DNA of 32,287 bases from DASUMP01 sp036277635. GTDB taxonomy: Bacteria; Actinomycetota; Acidimicrobiia; IMCC26256; PALSA-610. A program made the translations under genes and the position numbers. Where the stretch lies: NCBI GenBank assembly GCA_036277635.1, contig DASUMP010000190.1, forward strand, positions 1 through 32,287, in the 5' to 3' direction. This document shows, one piece after another, positions 21,656-28,211 of this stretch (position 1 is the stretch's first letter; each line of letters starts with the position of its first letter). The notes beneath the pieces were generated by a model. That model searched no databases. It saw only the letters and a program-made list of their open reading frames with translations, and had not been told where the DNA came from.

Positions 21656-22296
21656 GCATCACCTCGCGGCTCGTTCGCCGGCGGCGGCGCGATCGCCGGC
21701 GTGTCCTGGTCGAGACGGCGGTTCAACGTGAGCAGACGCCCCATCACGGGCAACGCGATCAGGTTCACGCCGTGCAGCAGCCCGATGATCAAGAAGATGC
21801 CCGCGACGCGCGCCGTCTCGTCCTTCAGCTGCGACGCGTTCACCGTGCTCTCCCAGTCGCCACCGGCTTCGAAGCTCACGGTGAACAAGATGTAGGCGAG
21901 GAAGATCAGGTAGTACGCGAAGTCCGTCAGCACGATGAAGCTCTTGCCGGTGCCCGGATTCGCCCGGAACACATCGGCCGCGAAGCTCTTGCCGAACCGT
22001 TTGATGAACGGCCCGAGCCAGAGCGCGATGGCGATGAGCAACCCTGTCGTCATCAGCTCGAGGATCCACCAGTCCATGCGCAGCTCTCCTTGTCGGAAGT
22101 CGGTCACCGCGACCACGAGGGACGCGATCGAACCGAGGATGCAGGCGCCCAGCGCCGCCGCCCGACGGTGTTGCGACCGGCGACGCCGATCCTCGTCGAT
22201 GCTGAGGCGGACGCGGGCGAACAGATCGGGGCTCTCGTGCACCGCGCCGGCACCGCCGACGAGCGCGTCGCGCAGGCGCTGCTCGAGCACCGTCAT
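21652..22296 (-). CDS. Four-helix membrane protein, putative regulator of the adjacent sigma factor
   Basis: A 214-residue protein. The cytoplasmic N-terminus (LEQRLRDALVGGAGAVHESP, then LFARVRLSIDEDRRRR, up to about residue 45) resembles the start of anti-sigma proteins encoded after SigE-type factors. Four hydrophobic helices follow, at about 46-66, 77-96, 119-142 and 163-187, and a Pro-rich tail. There is no zinc HxxxCxxC anti-sigma motif and no large extracytoplasmic sensor domain; the loops are short. Start and stop both overlap neighbours (ATGA with the sigma gene, GTGA with the ATPase gene). An anti-sigma or signal-transducing role is inference from position; the four-helix domain itself I do not recognise. 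Confidence 0.75.
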   Translation of the reverse strand: MTVLEQRLRDALVGGAGAVHESPDLFARVRLSIDEDRRRRSQHRRAAALGACILGSIASLVVAVTDFRQGELRMDWWILELMTTGLLIAIALWLGPFIKRFGKSFAADVFRANPGTGKSFIVLTDFAYYLIFLAYILFTVSFEAGGDWESTVNASQLKDETARVAGIFLIIGLLHGVNLIALPVMGRLLTLNRRLDQDTPAIAPPPANEPRGDA

Positions 22297-22898
22297 CGGA
22301 GCTCCTCCGCGACCGGCTCGTCGGCGCCGTCGGACGCACGACCACCGAGGCGGTCCTCGAGCGCGAGCATCCCGCGCCGGAGGTGCGTCTTCACCGAATT
22401 CGGCGAGACGCCGAGGGTCGTCGCGATCTCGCTGATCCCGAGGTCGAAGTAGTACCTGAGCACCACGCAGTCGCGTTGGCGGTGCGGCAACGTGCGCAGC
22501 GCGTCGAGCACGCGCTGCTGGTCTTCGCGCAGCACGACTTCGTCCTCGAGCGAGGCTTCGTCGTCGTCGAACGGGAGGTGGTGGCGCAGCGACACGAGGC
22601 CGCGCCGGTTGTGGTCGCGCGCGAGGTTGAGCACGATCGACCGCAGGTACGCGGCGGCGCGGTCGGGGTCCTCGATGCGGTGCGCCGAGCGACTCAGCCG
22701 GATGAACGCCTCCTGCACGAGGTCTTCCGCGGCGTTGCGGTCGTCGACGAACAGGCGGACCAGGCGGACGAGCGACGACGCGTGCTCCCGGAAGAGCCGC
22801 ACCACGAGCGCGTCGACGTCGATCGTCGCCGCGGGGACGCTCACGGCGCCCGCGGCGGCGACGTCGCCCACGGCGAGCAAGATCCCGGTCGCGCCCAT
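22293..22898 (-). CDS. ECF-type RNA polymerase sigma factor
   Basis: A sigma-70 family ECF factor of about 201 residues. Region 2 is clear (LFREHASSLVRLVRLFVDD, AAEDLVQEAFIRLSRS, AAYLRSIVLNLARDHNRR), as is region 4 (ALRTLPHRQRDCVVLRYYFD, ISEIATTLGVSPNSVKTHLRR). Region 3 is absent, as expected for ECF factors. I place the start at ATG 22898, after TCGGGGTG; a nearby GTG before region 2 is possible, and the longer open frame to 23054 would run back towards the divergent dehydrogenase promoter. It heads the operon that continues to 17790 with overlapping stops and starts. It probably controls its own operon, but I cannot identify the promoter it recognises. Confidence 0.88.
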   Translation of the reverse strand: MGATGILLAVGDVAAAGAVSVPAATIDVDALVVRLFREHASSLVRLVRLFVDDRNAAEDLVQEAFIRLSRSAHRIEDPDRAAAYLRSIVLNLARDHNRRGLVSLRHHLPFDDDEASLEDEVVLREDQQRVLDALRTLPHRQRDCVVLRYYFDLGISEIATTLGVSPNSVKTHLRRGMLALEDRLGGRASDGADEPVAEELR

Positions 22899-23023
22899 CA
22901 CCCCGACGGACGTGTGAACGGTGCCGCGCGGGTGACACGCCGCGCGCAGCGCGTCGGCGATGCGGGCGCCCAGCCCGTTCCAGGAGTCGTCGATGGACCC
23001 AGCATGCCCCGCGTCCGCTCGCA

Positions 23024-23052
23024 GGGCGAGCAGCACCCGGGCCCGCTCGCCC
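23024..23052. repeat. Inverted repeat immediately upstream of the acyl-CoA dehydrogenase -10
   Basis: GGGCGAGC (23024-23031) is inverted as GCTCGCCC (23045-23052), separated by 13 bp that contain the palindrome CCCGGG. The right arm ends 3 bp before the TAGGGT -10. It is a possible operator. Confidence 0.4.
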
Positions 23053-23055
23053 ACC

Positions 23056-23061
23056 TAGGGT
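23056..23061 (+). promoter_or_regulatory. -10 element of the acyl-CoA dehydrogenase gene
   Basis: TAGGGT, 24 nt before ATG 23086, with AGGAGG between them at 23074-23079. Identical to the hexamers before menC and the ABC lipoprotein gene. Confidence 0.5.
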
Positions 23062-23085
23062 GGCGACGACCCCAGGAGGATGTCG

Positions 23086-24321
23086 ATGGACTTCGCACCG
23101 AGCGCCCGCTCCGAACAGCTGCGCAACGACCTGCTCGCCTTCGATCGCGACGTCGTGCGTCCGGCCGAAGCGGTGTACCGCGAGCAGCGGGCAGCCTCGG
23201 GCGACCCGCACTTCCCGCCGCCGATCATGGAAGACCTGAAGGCCGAAGCCCGTCGCCGCGAGCTGTGGAACCTCTTCCTCCCCGACGACGACCACGGCCC
23301 CGGGCTCAGCAACGTCGACTACGCGCCACTCTGCGAGGTGATGGGTCGATCGCCGCTGCTGTCGGAGGCCACGAACTGTGCGGCACCCGACACCGGGAAC
23401 ATGGAGATCCTCGCCCAGTTCGGCACCGACGAGCAGCGCAGCGAGTGGCTCGAGCCCTTGCTCGCCGGCGAGATCCGGTCGTGCTTCGCGATGACCGAGC
23501 CGTGGGTCGCGTCTTCCGACGCGATGAACATCTCGAGCCGCATCGAGCGCGACGGCGACCACTACGTGATCAACGGGCACAAGTGGTTCACGAGCGGCGC
23601 CCTCGACCCGCGTTGCAAGCTCGCGATCTTCATGGGCGTCACGGGCCCCGATGCCGATCCGTACCGGCGGCAGTCGATGATCCTCGTACCGATGGACGCT
23701 CCCGGCGTGACGGTGGTGCGCGGGCTGCCGGTGTTCGGTCACAGCGAAGGCGGCGGGCACGCCGAGACGCTCTGGGAGAACGTGCGCGTCCCCGCGACCA
23801 ACCTGCTCGGCGAAGAAGGCAGCGGGTTCGCGATCGCGCAGGCACGACTCGGCCCCGGACGCATCCACCACTGCATGCGCGCGATCGGGCTGGCCGAGCA
23901 CGCCCTCGCGCTCATGACGATGCGCGCGCAGCAACGCGTCGCGTTCGGGCGTCCGCTCGCCGACCAGGGCGTCATCCGCGACTACATCGCCGAGTCGCGC
24001 CTCCAGATCCAGCAGGCCCGACTGCTCACGATGCACGCGGCGTGGATGATGGACACCGCGGGGAAGAAGGCGGCACGCGCCGAGATCGCGATGATCAAGG
24101 TCGTCGCCGCCCGCGTCGCCACCGACGTGATCGATCGTGCGATCCAGGTGTTCGGCGGCGTCGGTGTCACCGACGACTTCCCGCTCGCCGCGATGTACGC
24201 GCACGCGCGCACCCTCCACCTCGTCGACGGTCCCGACGAGGTGCACCTCCGTCAGATCGCGCGCGCCGAGCTCGGGCGCTTCGAGCACTTGCGGCCCGCC
24301 GGCAGCACCGCGGCGCGGTGA
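23086..24321 (+). CDS. Acyl-CoA dehydrogenase (ACAD10/11-type, FadE)
   Basis: A 411-residue flavoprotein that would introduce the 2,3-double bond into an acyl-CoA. Visible are the helical N-domain, the FAD-contacting CFAMTEPWVASSD and INGHKWFTSGA, and the C-domain RIHHCMRAIGLAE and RVAFGRPLADQ. The C-terminal signature is VDGPDEVHLRQIAR. The DG of this signature occupies the position of the EG that carries the catalytic Glu in medium-chain enzymes. Asp at this place is normal for the ACAD10/11 group, known from mammalian 4-hydroxy and long-chain acids and from bacterial FadE proteins. I prefer ATG 23086 over ATG 23080 because AGGAGG directly abuts the latter and lies 6 nt from the former. The stop overlaps the next start as GTGA. 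Confidence 0.92.
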   Translation: MDFAPSARSEQLRNDLLAFDRDVVRPAEAVYREQRAASGDPHFPPPIMEDLKAEARRRELWNLFLPDDDHGPGLSNVDYAPLCEVMGRSPLLSEATNCAAPDTGNMEILAQFGTDEQRSEWLEPLLAGEIRSCFAMTEPWVASSDAMNISSRIERDGDHYVINGHKWFTSGALDPRCKLAIFMGVTGPDADPYRRQSMILVPMDAPGVTVVRGLPVFGHSEGGGHAETLWENVRVPATNLLGEEGSGFAIAQARLGPGRIHHCMRAIGLAEHALALMTMRAQQRVAFGRPLADQGVIRDYIAESRLQIQQARLLTMHAAWMMDTAGKKAARAEIAMIKVVAARVATDVIDRAIQVFGGVGVTDDFPLAAMYAHARTLHLVDGPDEVHLRQIARAELGRFEHLRPAGSTAAR

Positions 24322-25217
24322 AGGTCCGCATCGGCTACGGGCTCGGCAACCTGCGCGCGATCGACGGTGCACGCCTCGCGGCGCTCGCCGACGCGCTCGA
24401 ACACCACGGCTTCGATTCGCTGTGGCTCTCCGAGCGCGCCACCGGACCCGCTCCCGATCCGCTCGTCGCGTTGGCGTTCGTCGCCGGGCGCACCGAGCGC
24501 CTGAAGCTCGGAACGAGCGTGCAGGTGTTGCCGGGCCGCAGCCCCGCCCTGCTGGCCAAAGAGTGGGCGAGCCTCGACCAGCTCTCGGGCGGGCGCGCGC
24601 TCCCGGCTGTGGGGCTCGGCATCGCGGATCCCGCCGAGCAGCAGGCATTCGGCGTCGAGCGCAGCGCACGCGCCGCGTGGTTCGAAGAGGCGCTCCCGCT
24701 CCTGCGCCGGTTCTGGACCGAGGAGCGGGTGACGCACGCCGGCGAACACTTCCGCTACGACGCGCTCGGGATCCGTCCCCACCCCACGAAGCCGCTCGAC
24801 GTGTGGCTCGGCGGCAAGGCCCCCGTCGAGCTCCGGCGCGTCGGGCGCCTCGGCGACGGCTGGCTCGCCAGCTTCGCCACCCCCGCCGACTGCGCGGCCG
24901 CACGCGTCACGATCGAGGACGCCGCCGCGAGCGTCGGCCGCACCATGGATCCCGAGCACTACGGCGCGATGGTGCTGTACGGACACGCGCCGCCGCCGGA
25001 GCGGCTGCGTCGCGTCATCGAGGCCCGCACGCCCGGCACCCGCGCCGACGACGTCGTCGCGACGGGCTGGGACGATCTGCGCGACCGCTGCGCCGCGTAC
25101 GTCGCGGTCGGGTTCTCGAAGCTCGTGCTCGTCCCCTACGACGAACCCGAGTCGTGGGACGCGGAGCTCGCCGAGGCAGCCGAGTCGGTACTGCCGCTGG
25201 AGCGCGCGAGGAGCTAG
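24318..25217 (+). CDS. LLM-class (luciferase-like) probably F420-dependent oxidoreductase
   Basis: A 299-residue TIM-barrel protein of the luciferase-like monooxygenase superfamily. It shows RIGYGLGNLRAIDGARLAAL at the start, GFDSLWLSERATGPAPDPLV, the TSVQVLPGRSPALLAKEWAS segment with the typical non-prolyl cis-peptide region, and LSGGRALPAVGLGIAD. Actinobacterial members mostly use F420 rather than FMN; a cofactor cannot be assigned with certainty by eye. GTG 24318 overlaps the dehydrogenase stop by 4 bp, so the two are coupled and may act on the same acyl-CoA or alcohol intermediate. The TAG stop at 25215-25217 shares a CTAG with the stop of the convergent peptidase gene. Confidence 0.88.
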   Translation: MKVRIGYGLGNLRAIDGARLAALADALEHHGFDSLWLSERATGPAPDPLVALAFVAGRTERLKLGTSVQVLPGRSPALLAKEWASLDQLSGGRALPAVGLGIADPAEQQAFGVERSARAAWFEEALPLLRRFWTEERVTHAGEHFRYDALGIRPHPTKPLDVWLGGKAPVELRRVGRLGDGWLASFATPADCAAARVTIEDAAASVGRTMDPEHYGAMVLYGHAPPPERLRRVIEARTPGTRADDVVATGWDDLRDRCAAYVAVGFSKLVLVPYDEPESWDAELAEAAESVLPLERARS

Positions 25218-26404
25218 AAGAAGCGCACCGGGTTCTGCGGCACGCCGAGGAGCCTGACCTCGAAGTGCAAGTGCGGCGCGGTCGCGAGCCCGGTCGCACC
25301 GGCGCGCGCCACGACCTCGCCGGCGCGGACCCGCTCGCCCCGTGTGACCGCGAGCGACGACGCGTGCGCGTAGAGCGTCGCGTACTGATTGCCGTGATCG
25401 ATGATGACGGTGTTGCCGTAGCCGGAACGCGGTCCCGCCCACACCACGACCCCCGATCCCGCAGCTTCGATCGGCGTGCCGTACGGCGCGGTCATGTCGA
25501 CCCCGTTGTGCATGCGCGTCCCTCCCAGGATCGGGTGGGCACGCGGCCCGAACGCGCTGGTCACCGGGCCGGCGACCGGGCGGTCGAGCCGGAGATCGCT
25601 GGCGCGGGTCTGACCGCGCTGGATGCGCTGGAGCATCGTCGTGATCGAGCTCGACGTGCTCTCGAGCGCGGCGAGCTCGGCGACGAACTCGTCCTTGCGC
25701 TCCTGGATCGACGCGATGATCTCCGACTCACGCGCCGCTTCGCGCTCGAGCGCGGCGAGCTGACTCTCCTGCTGCGCCCGCAGGCCCGCGAGCTCCTGAC
25801 GCTCGGATTCGACCTGCGCCATCGCGGCGATCGCGTTCGCCTGTTGCTCGTCGGCATCGGCCGCGAGGTCTTCGAGGCGGTCGCGCGTCTCGACGAGCTC
25901 GTCGACGCGACTCTGGCGGTCGAGCGACACCTGTTCGAGGTACTGCGTCCCCGACGCGAGCTGCACCGGGTCGCGCGCGTCGAGGAGCAACGACGCGAAC
26001 GCGCGCGAAGCGTCGCCCGACGACTTGTAGAGCGCAGCTGCGGTCCCCTCGAAGTCGTGCTCCGCGTCGGCGAGTCGCGCCCGTTCGCGTTCGAGCGCGC
26101 GTTCGACCTCGAGTCGGGCCACGATCAACGAGTCGACGAGGGCCTCGGTCTGCACGAGGCGGACCTCCGCGGCCGCGACCTCGGCGTCGAGCGCGGCCAC
26201 GTCGTCGGCGAGCGCAGCGCGTCGCTCCTGCGTGTCGAGCAGCTCAGCGAGCGCCGCGGCTTCGGCCGCCGACGCCTCCCCGATCAGCTCGCGCAGCTCG
26301 TCGCGCCGGTCACCGGACGACTGGGCGGCGGCGGGCCCGTGGACCCCCGCCCACACGAGCGCGAGGGTGCCCACCAGCAGCCCGGTCCGGCGCGCACGAG
26401 ACAT
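25214..26404 (-). CDS. Secreted coiled-coil M23 (LytM) peptidase, candidate FtsEX partner
   Basis: A 396-residue exported protein. The signal peptide MSRARRTGLLVGTLALVWAG ends near AAAQ. A long coiled coil of two helical stretches (about 35-125 and 155-260, rich in Glu, Arg, Ala and Leu) is followed by an M23 domain at about 275-396. The zinc ligands and catalytic residues are intact: H299 and D303 (HNGVDM), H347 (YAH), and H378/H380 (HLH). The layout resembles EnvC and related FtsX-controlled hydrolases, but EnvC has a degenerate active site while this one should cleave peptide cross-links. It lies just downstream of ftsEX. ATG 26404 is chosen over an upstream in-frame ATG because a TACGAT -10 sits 7 nt before it. 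The stop overlaps the LLM gene by 4 bp. Confidence 0.88.
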   Translation of the reverse strand: MSRARRTGLLVGTLALVWAGVHGPAAAQSSGDRRDELRELIGEASAAEAAALAELLDTQERRAALADDVAALDAEVAAAEVRLVQTEALVDSLIVARLEVERALERERARLADAEHDFEGTAAALYKSSGDASRAFASLLLDARDPVQLASGTQYLEQVSLDRQSRVDELVETRDRLEDLAADADEQQANAIAAMAQVESERQELAGLRAQQESQLAALEREAARESEIIASIQERKDEFVAELAALESTSSSITTMLQRIQRGQTRASDLRLDRPVAGPVTSAFGPRAHPILGGTRMHNGVDMTAPYGTPIEAAGSGVVVWAGPRSGYGNTVIIDHGNQYATLYAHASSLAVTRGERVRAGEVVARAGATGLATAPHLHFEVRLLGVPQNPVRFF

Positions 26405-26411
26405 CACAGGC

Positions 26412-26417
26412 ATCGTA
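26412..26417 (-). promoter_or_regulatory. -10 element of the M23 peptidase gene
   Basis: TACGAT on the minus strand, 7 nt before ATG 26404, implying a leaderless transcript of its own in addition to any read-through from ftsX. GTTGCC immediately upstream is not a convincing -35. Confidence 0.45.
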
Positions 26418-26522
26418 GGCAACACCAGTCACATCGACAACGGCCCACGTCATGACATCGGCACCGCAGCGCCCGCGCTTCACCGCCGCGGGAGATCCGG
26501 TCAGCCTCGGCGGGTGGGCGGC

Positions 26523-26538
26523 GCGCCCGTCGGGGCGC
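26523..26538 (-). terminator. Hairpin after ftsX
   Basis: GCGCCC and GGGCGC form a 6-bp stem with a 4-nt loop, starting 6 nt after the ftsX stop on the minus strand. No T-tract follows. The 140-bp gap before the M23 gene holds only this hairpin and the M23 promoter. Confidence 0.4.
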
Positions 26539-26544
26539 AGCGGA

Positions 26545-27429
26545 TCAGACCTCGAGGAACTTGCGCAGCCCGATGAGGGAGCCGATGGCCCCGATCGCGG
26601 CCCCGATCACGAGGATCAGCAACCCGATCCCGATCGCGTCGCCGTTCGTCAGATAGAAGTCGCGGAACAGGTTGTCGACGCCCTCGACGAGGTCGGACAG
26701 CACCTGTTTCAGGATGTACACGACCCCGAACGCGATCCCTGCCCCGATCGCGCCCTGCACGAGGCCCTCAGCCATGAACGGGATGCGCACGAACGTGTTC
26801 GACGCGCCGACGAGCTTCATCACCTCGATCTCGCGACGCCGGGCGTAGGTGGCGAGGCGGATCGTGTTCACGATGAGGAACAGCGACGCCGCGAGCAGGA
26901 CGCCCGCGGCCACGAAGAACACGACGCGTATCCACCGCGTGACCGTGAGCATCCGATCGACCTGCTCCTGCGCGGTGACGACCTCGTCGACGCCGCCGCG
27001 ACCCGAGAACCGGTTGGCGATGGTCTCGGTGAGCTCGGCTTCGGCTGGTACGACGCGGAACGACTCCGGCAACGATTCCGGATCGACGTTCTCGACGAGG
27101 TCGGGTTGGTCCTGGAAGATCCGGCGGAACTCCTCGTACGCGTCGTTCTTGCTGAGGTAGCGGAACGACTCGACGAGGTCGCGCTCGGCGGCGAGCTCCT
27201 CGCTGATCGCCGTGACCTGGCTCCCGGTCGCGTCGACGTCCATGAAGATCTCGAGCTCCACGCCGTCCTTCCACCGCGCCGTGCCGTGGTCGACCATCCG
27301 CGAGAGGAGGAGCACCCCGCCGAACAAGCACAACGAGACGGCGACGGTCATGATCCCGGCGGCGGTCATCAGCAGGTTGCGTCGCAACGAGATCAGCGTC
27401 TCGCGAGCGAAGTACGACAGTCGTGACAT
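26545..27429 (-). CDS. ftsX: Cell-division ABC transporter permease FtsX
   Basis: A 294-residue FtsX. The N-terminal cytoplasmic segment ARETLISLRRNLLMTAAGIM leads into helix 1. A large extracytoplasmic loop of about 110 residues follows (from about residue 45 to 160, containing VELEIFMDVDATGSQV and FRYLSKNDAYEEF), and then three further helices with the permease motif YARRREIEVMKLVGASNTF. The loop is where FtsX binds its peptidoglycan-hydrolase partner. ATG 27429 lies 19 bp after the ftsE stop; GGAGG is 13 nt upstream, so GTG 27432 is a possible alternative. The gene forms the usual ftsE-ftsX unit and is followed by the M23 peptidase gene. Nothing unusual is seen in FtsX itself. Confidence 0.94.
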   Translation of the reverse strand: MSRLSYFARETLISLRRNLLMTAAGIMTVAVSLCLFGGVLLLSRMVDHGTARWKDGVELEIFMDVDATGSQVTAISEELAAERDLVESFRYLSKNDAYEEFRRIFQDQPDLVENVDPESLPESFRVVPAEAELTETIANRFSGRGGVDEVVTAQEQVDRMLTVTRWIRVVFFVAAGVLLAASLFLIVNTIRLATYARRREIEVMKLVGASNTFVRIPFMAEGLVQGAIGAGIAFGVVYILKQVLSDLVEGVDNLFRDFYLTNGDAIGIGLLILVIGAAIGAIGSLIGLRKFLEV

Positions 27430-27448
27430 CACGTCGGTGCAGCCTCCG

Positions 27449-28135
27449 TCAGGTGCCGACGCCGTAGACGCCGCGCGCCTGGTCGCGGACGAGCGAACCG
27501 TGGTCGAGCTCGAGGACACGGCGCCGCATCGCGTCGACGATGCGCTGGTCGTGCGTGGCCATGACCACGGTCGTGCCGGTGCGGTTGATGCGATCGAGGA
27601 GCCGCATGATGCCGACCGTCGTGGCCGGGTCGAGGTTGCCGGTCGGCGCGTCGGCCAGCAGGATCAAGGGTCGGTTCACGAACGCCCGGGCGATCGACAC
27701 CCGCTGCTGCTCGCCACCGGAGAGCTCCGTGGGGAAGTTGTCGGCCTTCTTCGTGAGCCCGACGAGCTCGAGGATCTGCGGGACCTGGGTGCGGATGATC
27801 GTGCGCGGACGCCCGATCACCTCGAGCGCGAACGCGACGTTCTCGTAGACGGTCTTGGTCGGCAGCAGCTTGTAGTCCTGGAAGACGCAACCGATGTTGC
27901 GGCGCAGCTGCGGCACCTTCCACGACCCGAGCCGGCCGATGTCGCGACCCGCCACGAACACGCTGCCCGACGACGCGACCTCGTCGCGCAGCAGGAGCTT
28001 CAAGCACGTGCTCTTCCCGGATCCGGAGGGTCCGACGAGGAACACGAACTCGCCCTTGTTGATCTCGACCGTGAGGTCGCGCAGGGCGACCACACCGCCC
28101 TTGTAGACCTTGGAGACGCTCTCGAAACGGATCAT
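27449..28135 (-). CDS. ftsE: Cell-division ATP-binding protein FtsE with Ala at the Walker B catalytic Glu position
   Basis: A 228-residue ABC ATPase that binds FtsX and couples the divisome to cell-wall hydrolysis. Most motifs are standard: Walker A GPSGSGKST (K41), Q-loop Q86 in CVFQDY, signature LSGGEQQRV and H-loop ATHD (H195). Walker B reads LILLADAPTGNLDP, with D162 present but residue 163 Ala instead of Glu. The codon at 27647-27649 is GCG where GAG would give Glu, a one-base difference. This Glu polarises the hydrolytic water in ABC ATPases, and the equivalent E. coli residue is E163. Hydrolysis should be strongly reduced if the base is correct. Length, neighbours and all other motifs argue that the gene is otherwise functional. 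The two other ABC ATPases in the window keep their Glu. Confidence 0.94.
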   Translation of the reverse strand: MIRFESVSKVYKGGVVALRDLTVEINKGEFVFLVGPSGSGKSTCLKLLLRDEVASSGSVFVAGRDIGRLGSWKVPQLRRNIGCVFQDYKLLPTKTVYENVAFALEVIGRPRTIIRTQVPQILELVGLTKKADNFPTELSGGEQQRVSIARAFVNRPLILLADAPTGNLDPATTVGIMRLLDRINRTGTTVVMATHDQRIVDAMRRRVLELDHGSLVRDQARGVYGVGT

Positions 28136-28148
28136 GGGAGGCCGATCG

Positions 28149-28154
28149 AGGGTA
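28149..28154 (-). promoter_or_regulatory. Possible -10 element of ftsE
   Basis: TACCCT on the minus strand, 13 nt before ATG 28135, in the 76-bp gap between prfB and ftsE. The same gap has a short GC-rich palindromic run (CCGCGG, twice). Confidence 0.35.
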
Positions 28155-28211
28155 CCAGCCGACCTCGCGGCGACCGTGCATCCGCGGCCGCCGCGGCGGC
28201 GGCGCCGACGC

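Noticed and set aside
22899..23054. N-terminal extension of the sigma factor
   Set aside because: The added 52 residues have no sigma-factor similarity and would start next to the divergent dehydrogenase promoter; ECF factors start close to region 2.
21652..24903. Minus-strand open frame of over 1000 codons spanning the sigma and acyl-CoA dehydrogenase genes
   Set aside because: Only the final 214 codons form a real membrane protein with an ATGA-coupled start; upstream it is antisense to, or out of frame with, clear genes.
28180..28200. CCGCGG repeated palindromes between prfB and ftsE as a terminator
   Set aside because: The run is simple GC repetition without a defined stem-loop or T-tract.
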